Source of the DNA: Coprinellus micaceus
Taxonomy: Eukaryota > Basidiomycota > Agaricomycetes > Agaricales > Psathyrellaceae
NCBI GenBank assembly: GCA_951394405.1
Contig: OX596339.1
Coordinates: 2,666,001 to 2,730,000 of the forward strand
Length of the DNA stretch: 64,000 nucleotides
Direction of reading: 5' to 3'
Of this stretch, positions 34,863 to 46,417 are shown piece by piece. The position numbers and the translations under genes were made by a program. The notes beneath the pieces are model-generated. The model saw only the letters and a program-made list of their open reading frames with translations. It made no database searches and was not told the origin of the DNA. How positions within the stretch are numbered: position 1 is the first letter of the stretch; each line of letters starts with the position of its first letter.

Positions 34863-35177
34863 CCGAGTCTGTGGCCACTGTGGGTTAGATTTAGAGCAGC
34901 GGTTCAGCAGTTTGGTACATACCAATTGGATCCAACGGGAGTACAGGGGTATCGTGCGATCCCCACAAAGGGAAAGACGTCAATCGATTGTCATTGTGAT
35001 CGTGAAAGACGAAATGTTGGAAAGCTGGATTCTCGGGCGCCTAATAGGGTCCGACGTCATCGATTTCATTATGCCACGCACAGACCAAACACGTACCCTT
35101 GCTTGAACCTCAACCCGCCGAGAACAAGACCATCGCTGTTATCCCTCCAGCCCGTGTTACCCTGACAAGGTAACTCC
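34863..35177. promoter_or_regulatory. Shared divergent upstream region of F-box pair 2
   Basis: The 315 bp between B2 and A2 presumably holds both promoters. GGGCGCCTA at 35035-35043 points toward A2 (135 bp upstream), as the equivalent motif in pair 1 points toward A1. A palindromic GACGTC lies a few bases further on. Confidence 0.4.
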
Positions 35178-36721
35178 ATGAGCGACTCTCCCCCCCAGAC
35201 ATACTGGCAGTTATATTCGACTTCGCGGGGATTGGCGATGGCAAGGCGAATCCGCTCCTCGCCGTTGCGAGCGTCTGCAAACATTGGCAAGATACCATCC
35301 GCGCTCACCCCCATTTCTGGGCCACACTTTCCTATAGTGCGCCGTCGTCTACTTCAACCGTCGAATCCGTTGAAGCCATCGTCAAGATCTTTTCCCACTG
35401 GTTCAGTCGCGCTGGTGATCACCCACTCACGCTCGAACTTAACTGCGATTATGCGGCCAGTTTTAGGCTCACCACGCTCACCAGCTTCCTCGTGAACGAG
35501 CCACGATGGGATACCCTGATCTTTGGGACCACTGGCAAACACCTTGAATCTGGGAGTCTGCCGGATCCATGGCTGCACCAATTATTCGAAGAGGCAAGGG
35601 TGTTCATCGCGACGCAGGGTCGTACACACTGCTGGAAGCAGTTACGGTCCCTCAAGATCCACCAAGTGAATATACACCTTGGGGAAAATATGAGCATGCC
35701 ACTGGCGCACATTACGCCAAACCTCGAGAACCTCGAAATCGACGTCTCTTCGATCGGGAACTCCCACTGGCTACGCGACCCCTTCGTCAATCTCAAAACC
35801 TTACGTAGGCTCCACATCACTGCCCAAGTCCATTGGGATGGGGAGAGAATGTTGCAGTTCTACTTCAGAACCGTTATTGATGGTACCCAGCTCGAGTCGC
35901 TCAAGATTCACGACCATTACGACCAAACTAGGGAGATCCCCGTCCTCCCCTCGTCATTGGCTATCCCGCCGTCCCCGGTCTCCAATACTTCCCTCACTTC
36001 CCTCAGTGTTTGGGATAACCCCGCCATTCGGTTCTTTGTCAGCAAAGTTTCCCTTCCCTGTCTTACTTCCCTTCAGTTATCGCAGGACTCCGCCTCTTTC
36101 AGCCTCCCCGACGATAGCCTGGAGCAGGACGTATGGCAATTGGTCTTGTGGTCGGGATGCAAGCCCTCGAAGCTGAGCCTGGATTTTCGTGCAACCTCCC
36201 AGGCGCTGGTTAGCCAGATCCCCGCGTTGCTTCAGTACCTCACTACCCTCGAAGACCTGGAGCTGAACCTTGTCCACCGGGAGCTTCCGTATTTTGAGTT
36301 CAGCGCGGGGATTCTAGAGGGGATGGCCCACCGAGCCAAATCTTCGCGATTGGGCACATTTCCCGATTTCCTACCTTCGCTAGTATCCCTCGTCTGCACC
36401 GACAGGGAAGTGTCGCGCGTGGGGTTTCTCTTCGGCCTCATTGAATGGTTTCAAGAGTTCGTAGAGGATCCGCGTCGGAGGTGCAACGGCGCAGTTACGA
36501 CCATCGCGACAATTGATTTAGGACCACCTAATTACGGTGATGATGAGGATTGGGACGACGACAAGGACTTCTCCCCTGTCTGGACAAATACCGGTCCGGA
36601 TGAAGTTTGCACACGTCCTTCTGCCGCTGACCGCGGCGGTTACCGCCCGTTGAAGTACGCGGAGCTTTGGGCTGGAGACCTCCGATTTGGCAGGCCCCTG
36701 TACTCTCGTTCTGTGAAATGA
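35178..36721 (+). CDS. F-box/LRR protein, type A copy 2 (A2), frame disrupted at 5' end
   Basis: The coding frame is open from 35174 to the stop at 36719-36721 (over 500 codons) and aligns with A1 almost throughout: PPDILAVIFDFAGIGDGKAN and ASVCKHWQDTIRAHPHFWAT form the F-box, then WLHQLFEEARVF, LRSLKIHQV, LENLEIDV, PFVNLKTLRRLHI and LESLKIHDHYD in the repeats. However, no in-frame ATG precedes the F-box. The ATG at 35178 aligns with the A1 start, but the C/T tract after ATG-AGC-GAC is two nucleotides longer than in A1, which puts the ATG out of frame. Either this copy is recently inactivated, the base count is wrong, or an upstream exon is spliced to the CAG acceptor at 35196-35198; one possible donor follows ATGCCACGCACAGACC (start about 35071). 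I found no convincing upstream exon. Confidence 0.75.
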
Positions 36722-37253
36722 AAGTAGCTTCGAGATCTGGTTCTTCTCATATGGATACAATTCAATGTTCCTCGGACGCGGCGGAGGTCTTGTCGATGTT
36801 TGCACTGGTGGTATCCTGTAAGTAACTATGTTGCTGACGGTTACTCGTCTATAAACCGCGATGGGGCTCTAAATGGACTGCTCGATATCATCACTCTTAC
36901 TTTTCTGTACTTCCTGACGACGTTTCAACGGAAAACGATGGTCATCGAACCACGGGCGCTTATTCACTTGACAGACGCCATCAAGTTCATTCATCAAAGT
37001 TTCGAAATCTATTCAGTTGTGGACAGCTTTCCGACCGTCCTCACCCAACTCCCCACTTAAGTGATTCGCAAGGTTTCACCCCATGCTAAAGCATCCAAAC
37101 TCTGAGCTGAACTGAGATGCATGCTGTTTCGAACGCTTGGTTCAAAGGAGTTTGCGACAACAATTAGCCAGGGGGTGTCAAGATAATGATACATTTGCAA
37201 GCTATTCAATTCATACAACTTCAGATTGAGCACACCGCCTGCCGCCGACAGAC
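36722..37253. other. Convergent spacer A2/C2 gene
   Basis: This 532 bp lies between two stop codons. It holds an 86-codon frame that I do not recognise and a copy of the GGGCGCTTA motif at 36954-36962. I see no other feature. Confidence 0.5.
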
Positions 37254-39047
37254 CTAATAATTGCCCTGCGAGTACGGCGTCGGCATGGGCACAGGCACCG
37301 GTGGCGGAAGGGTGTCATACAAGTCCCTCCCAGCCACTTGAGGGGTAGGCATTTGCATTTGCAGAGGAGAGGGAGCAGCAGGGACATCGCGGAAGTCCTC
37401 CTGCAGCTTCGGGCTTGCCGCTCCCTCCAGCGTAACCTCGCCTTCATCCACGTGGGGTTGCAAGTCCTCATGCCTGACGCCTCGCACGTTGACGGCGTAG
37501 CTCCTGCATGCGTCCACACTCTCCTTCAGTCGCTCGTCCTCTCTGTCGTACACAACGACTTTGAATCCCTTCTCCCCCGCTTTGTTCCTTGGCTTCGTCC
37601 CACACCCGAAGTTATACGCCAGACACTCTTGCAGAGTTGGAAGCATCATCTTGTCAGGAGCGTACGTCCCGCTGTTGTTATCCACCACTAATTCCCACTC
37701 GACTTCCTCGTCTGAGGTGCTATCCTTGAAGTTGGCCCAGCCTCCCACAGGGCGGGGGTGGAACTCGCCCGAGTAGCGCACCTTGGTTGCACAGTTGGCG
37801 TGCAAAGCGTGCTTTGACGCAAAGTCCACGAAGAACGCAGCGCCGGTCTCGCTGAATCTCCAGGTATCGTCGGCGGCGGAGATGATATAGGTATACACGG
37901 CTGGCTTGATGCGACCATCTTCTCCGGCTAACGTAGGGGCAAGGGCGCCTGAAGTGAGCCCCGTGGACAAGCCCGCATTCAAGACTTCCTTCAAAGGCAC
38001 TGGTTCCTCACTCCCATCCTCCGCAATATTATCGATCACCCCGACGCCGTTCCTGGCCAGCCGAGCGTAGAGCATCCTGTGTCCCGCCTGAATCCCGGTG
38101 CGGACTGCCAGGGATGCAGGGCCGGTCCCGAAGATCTTCTGCGCGGCTGGATACTTCTGGTTCCATCCCTGGTACACATCGCGAAAGTACAGAGGAACTG
38201 CCTTGAGGTTGAACTTCCAGGTAGAGTACAGCCGGGCGTCACGGTGTGGCCTTTGGCGACGACCACCCGCATCGCCACCGTCAGAGGGGCCTCCTTGTTG
38301 GGAAGGAGTCGCTGCGTTATTGCCAGAAGTAAGCAGGCCCACCGTTGGTGAGAAGTGGCGGGTGACTCGGATAGGCCCCTCGAAGAGGTATTGGAACTCA
38401 TCTTTCTGCAACGTCTGGCTGGGCTTGGTGTCTATCTTCAACCAGAAGCTTCCTCTGGCCTTGCGTAAAGAAACGACTGGTCCTTCGATTTCGATTTCTT
38501 TAGCGCCCGGGGTAAGTGAGACGGTAAATTTGCCGATGAAGTCGTCGGTAGCAGAGCCCTCGTCCTTGTCCATGACTTCAACCTTCAGGGAGGCGGTAGA
38601 GGGCACATTACGGATCCTCCAAACTTCGTTCCAGACGGGGTTGAGGTTGTTCTGAATAACGTTCGAGCTAATGGGCGTGAGCATCTTGACTGGGTTAGTG
38701 AATGTTGGTACATACACCATGGTGACTTTATCTTCGAGCTTGGCCACGAAGTAGGGATCTGCTAGTCCAAATGTGTCCATCTTCGGCAGGTCTTTCGCCC
38801 CAATGAACTGAGGAAGGATACACAATGAGCGGTCATAGCTCCAAATGGCGCTTTGGAATAGGCGCCTGGAGTGCAAATAACATACCTTGATTTCAACATC
38901 GACCAACGGTACCTGAATTCCGAGTTCACTCAGCTTTCGCTCGAGATTCCCCTTCCCCTGGTTCGCCTTCTCCCTTCCTTTGTTCACTGCATCGTTCAGC
39001 GACTCGAGCATATGGCTCACGCTCATCAAATTGCGTTTGCCAGGCAT
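37254..39047 (-). CDS. C2-domain protein, function unknown
   Basis: Two exons (38886-39047 and 37254-38807; the 78-bp intron is in frame) encode 571 residues. A short helical N-terminus (VSHMLESLNDAVNKGREKAN) leads into a C2 domain at about residues 45-175: VPLVDVEIKFIGAKDLPKMD, then TFGLADPYFVAKLEDKV, then NNLNPVWNEVWRIRN, then VEVMDKDEGSATDDFIGKF. These carry the Asp residues expected for calcium-dependent phospholipid binding. The middle and C-terminal regions (ARLYSTWKFNLKAVPLYFRD, LARNGVGVIDNIAEDGSEEP, AVYTYIISAADDTWRFSETG) look folded but I do not recognise them; the last 60 residues are Pro-rich. An insert between the C2 strands (VTMVYVPTFTNPVKMLTP) may hide a second unrecognised intron. 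It is divergent from RAE1 by 578 bp. Confidence 0.85.
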   Translation of the reverse strand: MPGKRNLMSVSHMLESLNDAVNKGREKANQGKGNLERKLSELGIQVPLVDVEIKVCYLHSRRLFQSAIWSYDRSLCILPQFIGAKDLPKMDTFGLADPYFVAKLEDKVTMVYVPTFTNPVKMLTPISSNVIQNNLNPVWNEVWRIRNVPSTASLKVEVMDKDEGSATDDFIGKFTVSLTPGAKEIEIEGPVVSLRKARGSFWLKIDTKPSQTLQKDEFQYLFEGPIRVTRHFSPTVGLLTSGNNAATPSQQGGPSDGGDAGGRRQRPHRDARLYSTWKFNLKAVPLYFRDVYQGWNQKYPAAQKIFGTGPASLAVRTGIQAGHRMLYARLARNGVGVIDNIAEDGSEEPVPLKEVLNAGLSTGLTSGALAPTLAGEDGRIKPAVYTYIISAADDTWRFSETGAAFFVDFASKHALHANCATKVRYSGEFHPRPVGGWANFKDSTSDEEVEWELVVDNNSGTYAPDKMMLPTLQECLAYNFGCGTKPRNKAGEKGFKVVVYDREDERLKESVDACRSYAVNVRGVRHEDLQPHVDEGEVTLEGAASPKLQEDFRDVPAAPSPLQMQMPTPQVAGRDLYDTLPPPVPVPMPTPYSQGNY

Positions 39048-39625
39048 TGTGCTTTCGTGGTTGTACTAGGTCCTCGTAGAGTCTTGTCGATGACGTCTTC
39101 CTGCCTAAAACTGAGTTCGTAGGGCTTGGCCAACCGGTCCTGGTCCTGTCTCAGCGGTCGAGACGTTATCGTGGGGGTAGTAGGAAGAAAGAGGTCTGGG
39201 CGCTCATCCCATCTGACACCTCCCACTTATATCATTTTCGAACGAGTATAGCCTCGGAGAGGCGTTAACCGGGCGCTACCTGTGCCTACAAACAGTCCCA
39301 TGCCGCCCTCGCCGTTCGGATTCTTTGGCTAGTATGCTGTGTAGAGACTGAATGCTGTGTGCGCCGATAGTTTTAGTCAATGATAGCCTGAGGCTAAAGC
39401 ACCTAGTGTGAGGTACCCGGTAGAGAACGAAAAGGGGTGACTCGCCAAGTGAGATGTTGAAATGTGAAGATCCAAGCATCGTGGTCGCCGTGCGGCGCGG
39501 CGGCGGCAAGGTTTCCAAATTGAGTGACCCAAACTCGAACCGCGACCACCACCACGAACCCCTGCGCGGTGGCTTTTCTGGTCCCAGCGCACTCATTCTT
39601 CAACTAGGTCGTAAAGCAGAGGAAA
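39048..39625. promoter_or_regulatory. Shared divergent upstream region (C2 gene / RAE1)
   Basis: The 578 bp between the two start codons contain both promoters. A GGGCGCTAC variant of the recurring motif lies near 39270. I see no unambiguous TATA box. Confidence 0.35.
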
Positions 39626-41040
39626 ATGTCGTTCTTTGGTAGTTCGGCTGCGGCGACGGCCAACACCTCGTCTTCAGGGGACAAGGATGTTGAGATCGCA
39701 GAGCCTCCGACCGACTCCATCTCCTCGATTTCCTTCTCGCCAGCAGCGGACTACCTAGCGGTTGGAAGCTGGGATAATAGCGTGCGTAGCGCGACAAGCG
39801 TTCTTGGGGTGGCGTACTTACAATGGCTATAGGTCCGCATCTATGAAATCGGGCCCCAAGGCCAGTCTCAAGGAAAGGCGATGTACCAGCACCAAGGGCC
39901 AGTGTTGGACGTCTGCTGGAACAAGGTACGCGCGTCCCAGTGCGTTTAGAACGTGTTATTGACGCTCTCTGGCAGGATGGGACCAAAATCTTCTCCGGCG
40001 GTGCGGACAATGCTGGGAGAATGTTCGACGTGACAACAGGGCAAGCCACGCAAGTTGCCCAGCACGATGCGCCTATCAAGGTCGTTGGATGGGTTGACGC
40101 TCCTGGGACTGGCATTCTGGCGACGGGAAGCTGGGACAAAACGATCAAGGTACGTGCATCCTCCTGGCGCGTGCGCGCCCCGTACTAAGGACTTCCAGTA
40201 CTGGGATTTGAGAACGCCCAACCCAGTGGCTTCCGTCACCCTGCCCGACCGCTGCTACACGTTTGACATTCAATACCCTCTTATGGTCGTTGGAACCGCC
40301 GAGCGCCATGTCCAGATCTTCAGCCTCACCAATCCCGGAACCGCGTTCAAAGTACGTGCATTGACTCCCGTTGTGACTCCGGCTAATGTGCTATAGACCA
40401 TCACATCTCCCCTCAAATGGCAAACTCGAGTCGTCTCGTGCTTCTCGGCCTCACAAAACAGCGGCTTCGCGGTGGGAAGTGTGGAAGGGCGTGTTGCAAT
40501 TCAATATGTCGAGGACAAGGATTCCGGGTGAGTAGCCTCTTCAGGTCTCGAAATCTGGCCTAATTTGCGTTTTCAGGAACAACTTCTCTTTCAAGTGCCA
40601 CCGCCGTGACGCTGTACCAAACTCGAAAGACCAGGCCCTCGTTTACGCCGTGAACGACATCTCCTTCCACCCTATACACGGCACCTTCTCCACTTGTGGT
40701 AAGTCCATCTCAACCAACCAACCAAACCCTTGGCTGACCATCATTCATCAGGCTCTGACGGTACTATCCACTACTGGGACAAGGATGCTCGAACTCGCCT
40801 AAAGAGTGCGTCATTTTATCCATGCGCTCTTGAGCCTCATTAACTCTGTTTTCGATAGCGTTCGAAGCTGCCCCCGGTCCTATCACCACCACCGCCTTCA
40901 ACCGAAACGGTTCCCTTTTCGCCTACGGCGTCTCGTACGACTGGTCGAAGGGTCACTCCGGCATGACTCCTGGCCACCCCAACAAGGTCATGGTTCACCT
41001 ATGCAAGGAGGAGGAAGTGAGGAAGCGTAACAGGAAGTAG
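39626..41040 (+). CDS. RAE1: mRNA export factor Rae1/Gle2 (WD40)
   Basis: Rae1/Gle2 is a WD40 propeller that binds the GLEBS motif of a nucleoporin (Nup98/Nup116 type) and supports poly(A) RNA export; in some species it also acts at the spindle. Eight exons (39626-39781, 39833-39925, 39976-40149, 40199-40351, 40397-40527, 40577-40698, 40752-40805, 40859-41040) give 354 residues with all phases matching. Family signatures are [20 protein letters not shown], then [20 protein letters not shown], then [20 protein letters not shown], then [20 protein letters not shown] and the C-terminal [20 protein letters not shown]. The last is strongly diagnostic for Rae1. Length matches fungal orthologues. 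Confidence 0.96.
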
Positions 41041-41871
41041 ACTAGTTGGTCCCTGGTCTTTCGGGGTGGTTTATCGCTTCGCGAGGCCCCTCCCGTCCGT
41101 ATGTCTTCTGTTGTCTGTATATTTTTGTAGCTGTCATTCTTGACAGGCTTTCCATTGCTTCCGTCTATCTATTGGCCCTCTTGTACTGTTTTCCATCTCG
41201 TTTTGTAATGTTCATCGACGATAAACTTCCAAGGCAGCTCGATGCGACAGGGTAACGGCCGTCCAGGGAGGTAGTACTCATTCTGGACCGACTCCTTGGT
41301 TCGAATTGCTCGCTCGCGGGTGTGTCAAGGACGAAAGGGCTGATAATTCTAATTGAGCAAACGAAAACGGCTGTCTATGGGGTCTTGAACTATTGATACG
41401 GGCTACTGGCCCAGCTGTACTGACCATACCGCACTCAGCATCGACGTCTACTAAACCGTCTAGGAGTCTAGTGGTCGCGTCGACACAGACAGCGGCATAA
41501 CTCAGAAAGCTAATAAGGAACTCGTGAGAGATGTATAAATCTGTGCAAGTCGTAACGGTCGAAACAGTAGAGCGTCGTAAGTAATACATATCGTCAAGCA
41601 CCATGGAGTGAAAGCAAGCCGACCCGAACAATATTGCGATGGTTAAAGAAAGTGGATGATGGCCCTCATACTCTAGTAGAACGGTGGACGATGCGAAGGA
41701 AGTTAGGCGAAAATTAGGCTTAAAGTATACTCTGGAATAAAATAGACCCGACTCGAGTTGGTGGTTGGTGGTGGCAAGTCCTTGGCTCAGAATGACAAAC
41801 GAACAGGAAACCCAACGGTATATGCGACGACGTCCCTCAAGCTCAGGCCTGCTGAAGAGTGGGAGAAAAAT
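41041..41871. other. Convergent spacer RAE1/calcium ATPase
   Basis: This 0.83 kb holds the two 3' untranslated regions. A 117-codon minus-strand frame at 41278-41631 is unrecognised. I see nothing else in it. Confidence 0.5.
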
Positions 41872-44800
41872 CTACACGATGTTCTGCTTACCCGCAAACT
41901 TTTGATATACTGGGTCGTCGTGCGGGGTTTCGGGGTGTATTTGGAGCTTGCCTTCCCACAGAGCATAGGAAGACTTGGAGGGGTCGGCGCGAGCGGGGTC
42001 TGATAGTGACCCTGCCGGTTGCCTGTATGTCGACCCGGCAGCGGCGGCAGCCATGATCATAGTTGGGGCCATGGTCATGATGGAGGCGATGGGTTGCTCG
42101 GTAGAGTTGAGACGAGCATTCCGACTCTTGTTAACGAATGACGAAGAGCGCATGCGGGCGCCGCGGATGTTGGCGAAGGTGCTGAGGTTGTCCTGGACAA
42201 GGGCGATGGCGCCACCCCAACCTTCGCGCGCCGGTGACTCGGTGGGGAGAACCGCCTCGGGCTTGCCGAAGAGGCCAAGCATGTCGAAGAGTTTGTAGAA
42301 AGGTCCGTTGGGCATACACCGGATGACGGCGCCCCAGGGAATTGAGACGAATCCGAGAGCCAAAGAGATACCCCACTCGCGGCCACCAATAGGCCTAACG
42401 GTGAAGGCGGCGTTGCCGACGAAGACGATGAGGACTTGAATGCCGACCTCTGGAAGCGCAAAGTAAGTACATAATTATCACCGTTGGAAAAACATACAAG
42501 GCTTACCAATGCATGTGATCCCAATGAAGAACCGATTCTTGGTGATGCCTTCAAAGATGTTGAGCTTGTTATCCAACCGACGGCAGTTGACGGAGTTGAA
42601 GATCTGAGCGAAGACGAAGGCATTGAAAACAAGCGTCTTCAAGGTACGCTCGCCGACGGCAGTGTGGGGAAGGTTGAGGAACTGGAGGCCGCGGAAGTGG
42701 AACACGAGGATGATGATGATCTGGTAGACGGACTGCATCAGAATCATCTTGTACATGTCGACCGAGAAGAGGGGTGCCGTCTTCCTATCAGGCTTGCGGT
42801 TGAGGAGGGACTCCGTCGCAGGGTCCGTGGCAAGAGCGAGAGCAGCAAAGGTATCCATAATGATGTTGATCCAAAGCAACTGAACGGCGCTAAGCACAGA
42901 CTCCTCGTGGACAGAAGACACAGCAGTGACGAAGGTGATGACGACGGCGGTAACGTTAGTGGAGATCTGGAACTGCAAGAACTTCCGGACAGCATCGTTC
43001 ACGCAGCGACCCCACATGATGGCCTTCACGATAGACGAGAAGTTATCATCCATGAGGATAATGTCCGAGGCTTCTTTGGCGACCTCAGTACCAGCAATGC
43101 CCATGGAGAAACCAACGTTCGCAGTCTTCAGAGCGGGTCCGTCGTTAGTACCGTCACCAGTGACACCAACAATCTCGCCGATGGACTTGAGGGTCTCGAC
43201 GAGAACCTTCTTGTCCTCCGGAGAAGAGCGTGCCAAGACCTGGAGACGAGGGACGATCTCGAGGCGATCCTGGTTGGAGAGATTCCTGAAGACTGGGCCT
43301 TCCATGATGATACCGCCAGGCGTGAAGATGCCGCACTGCACAGCGATAGAACGAGCAGTCAAGACGTTGTCACCAGTGCACATCTTCACCGTAACGCCGG
43401 CACGATGGCACTTAGCGACAGCCTCGGTGACGCCAGGACGGAGGGGATCCTCGATACCAGTGATGGCAATGAGCGTCATATCCTGGGACAAGTCTTCGTA
43501 AGGGATCTCGTTCTCCTCATTGGGCTTCAGATCGGCGGGCGGCCACGAAGGGAAGTCGCGATAGCAGAGAGCGATAGTACGGAGGGTCTGGTTGGCGTAG
43601 AATATGATGGTGCGGCTGATGTTATCCCGAGCAAGGTCATCAATGTCGGTAACCTCGACCTCATCGGATCCGGAACCTCCCTTCTGGCGAACGACGAGAT
43701 GGTTGGTGCAGCGCTTGGACAAGATCTCAGAGGCACCCTTGGCGTAGAAGCGATACCGACCATCGGAGAGCTTGACGACGACACCCATGGCTTTCCGCTC
43801 GCTCGAGAAGGGGATCATCTGGACGACCTGAGCTCCCTTCCGAGTGGACTCGAAATCGGCCCAACCGAGATCCTGAGCAAACTTGAGGAGGGCGGTCTCC
43901 GTCTTGCTGCCCACGAAGGTGACTTCGCCTGTCTCGGCATTCGTGTCTTGGAAGGCAGTGGAGTTGACGGCGATGGCTTCATTGAATAGATGGCGGACAG
44001 CAGGGGGAATAGAGTCGTTGAGCTCGGATTGATCGACGGAGAAATCCTCGTTGTGCTTGCGAACGGTTTGGCCAGTGGATGAAGACTGTTCCGTTTCCTC
44101 CGCGTTTGTTCGGGTGGCATTCTCGTGAAGGAGCCGGACGAACTTGCAGTTAACACCAACTGAGCCGGCCACGACGCTCATCTCGTTCTGCGTGAGAGTG
44201 CCCGTCTTATCCGTGCAAATGACTGAGGCGTTAGCCATGGTCTCGCAGGACCCAAGAACACGAACAAGGAGATTCTCGCTCGTCATCCGCTTCGTAGCGA
44301 AGGCGAGCGCGAGAGTGACAGCCAAGGGGAGGCCCTCAGGAACGGCGACGACGACGAGGGTGACGGATATGATGAGGATGTTGACGAATGCCAGACCCTT
44401 CTCCGATGCTGTCCTGACGGGGTCTCCAGTTCCGAGCTGAACGAAAAACCTGATCATCAGTGCCGAGAAGAGGAGTAGACCGGCAATGGAACCAATCTTC
44501 GCGATGAGCTCAGCCAGGGCGTTCAGTTTCAATTGCAGCGGGGTGTTCTCGGTGTCGCCGCGAAGAGCTAGCAAGTGTCATAAGATCGGGAGTGAATTTG
44601 GAGGGTAAAAAACACATACCCATCATGATACGACCGTTGAAACTCTTCGTTCCAACCGCAACGATGACGTACTTCCCAACACCCTCCAATACCTTGCTAC
44701 CACTGACCATAAAGCAATCGACATGTAGAGTGTGCGGGTCTTTGCCCTGCTGTTCAGCATTCCGGTAGAGCTCGACAACTTCTTCGAAAGTCGCTTTCTT

Positions 44801-46417
44801 GATCGCGTCGCTCTCTCCAGTGGCGCCGGACTCGTCACACTTCACGTTGTGTCCAGACAGGAAAATACCGTCACAGGGCAAGATTTCACCAGGCTCGACG
44901 AGCGCGATGTCTCCGACAACAACTTCCTGCAAGGAAATGAGTATGTGTACGCTCGATAAGGCCGTTGTGGACGCACCTTGATATCCACCACTTTCTCCAC
45001 ACCGTCCCGAATAACTTTGACACCACGTTCCTCCTTCTTCTCGTTGAGAACCTTGAACTGACGCTCTTTCTGCCAATCGTTCACCGAGCCGACAACCACC
45101 TACAAATGGGGGAAAACTGCTGTTGAGGCGATGGACAGATATGACATGCAAAATTGATGCTTACGACAATAGCGACAGCAATCATGATTGCGACACCTTC
45201 AACCCAATCGACAGGAGGCTCATCGCTATTACGCGGAGTTCCGAAATCCTGAAACAGACCGAGCGCGAGCGAGATCACTGCTGCGATACAAAGCAATACC
45301 TAAGGGACGATGAGCGACAAAAACGGACGGTTAAAAATAGGATACACACCAGAACTTTATCCTTCAAGGCCATCCACATTAATTGGAGCAAGGATTTGCT
45401 TCGCCTTGTGGGGAGAACATTCTCGCCGTAAACCCGCTTCCGGTCCGCGATGGTGGCATCGGCTGCCTTGGAGTCCTCCGGAGGGGTCGCAGCGGTCGTA
45501 TCTCCGCTGGGGGCAGTGAGCATGATTTCGGGGGGTGCACCTTTCTCGGCGTACTGTATATTTGAAGTGGGGTTAAGTGATTCGGACTGGCCAGCCTTCT
45601 CTTTCTCAGTTGGTTCGGCATCATGAGAGTCTGCGTTACCCACGACTGAGCTCGACAATCCTCGCTCAGCATTCGCCCCGAGCCCTCGTAGCAATCCCTG
45701 TACTCCACCAAAGCTCGCCAGTGTGTCGAGATTCTTGGGATCGAGCATGTGCGCGAGTTCGTACGGTTTGAAGGCGAAGGGGGCGGGATCAATGGCGGCG
45801 TCCTGCTCGAGTTCAAGTTGATGGGCCGTCTTGCCGTCGTCCTCCCCGGCCTCGCCCTTCTTCTTCTTCGTTTTCGACTTCTTGCCGCTGGCCTCGGAAT
45901 CGGGGGATTTCGCGCCTTTCCTAGACGTAGTGGAGACATCGTCAACATGCGTCACGGATGTGGCGGCTGAATGGACGTGCCGAAGGTCTGAACGGCCATC
46001 GTCTGAACCCATTTCAGTGACGCTGGCAATGCTGGGTCGTCGGGACGAGGAGCCCCCGGACGCCGACGCGTTGCCAGGGGCGAGTAGACCCAAGGAGGCC
46101 ATACCCGACCGTTCGTCGGGCTTGTTATCGCGCAAGGCAAGAGAGGTTTGGAAGTGAACCGAGTGACTGGACAGTGTGGGGGAGGGAGGTATCGTCATAG
46201 AGTCTGACAGGTCAGAGGGCACAGGAGAGGGGGGTGCGTCTTCGGAATGTCGGGCATTATATGGTGCCCCAGCTGGTGACAGCAAGCCGGCGCTTTCTGG
46301 CGTTTGCTTGCTGGTAACCACGTTTTCCGGGTGAACGAGAGAAGGTGTGGAGGCCCCGTGCGTAACAATGCTTATTGAAGGTATGGTGGGTGGCCCGGCA
46401 TCCTGAGACGACGCCAT
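41872..46417 (-). CDS. PMC1: P-type Ca2+-ATPase, PMC1/PMCA type
   Basis: PMC-type P2B ATPases pump calcium out of the cytosol, into the vacuole or across the plasma membrane. Six exons (45350-46417, 45165-45299, 44977-45099, 44620-44926, 42507-44567, 41872-42449) encode 1423 residues. About 300 N-terminal residues are Ser/Pro/Lys-rich and probably disordered, longer than in most relatives; this region could be regulatory. Catalytic features are the actuator GATGESDAI, the membrane motif PEGLPLAVTLALAFATKRM, the phosphorylation site ICTDKTGTLTQNEM, the nucleotide-binding FYAKGASEI, and the hinge GVTGDGTNDGPALKTANVGF. Ten membrane segments are expected; the last ones include IQVLIVFVGNAAF. Vacuolar against plasma-membrane location cannot be told from sequence. 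PMC1 is used here as the fungal family name. Confidence 0.95.

Noticed and set aside
38690..38730. Second intron in the C2-domain gene
   Set aside because: The candidate introns are only 28-33 bp and lack a proper donor; the frame reads through, so I left it unspliced.
42484..43989. 501-codon plus-strand frame
   Set aside because: It is the antisense shadow of the calcium-ATPase catalytic exon; the minus strand carries all the P-type motifs.
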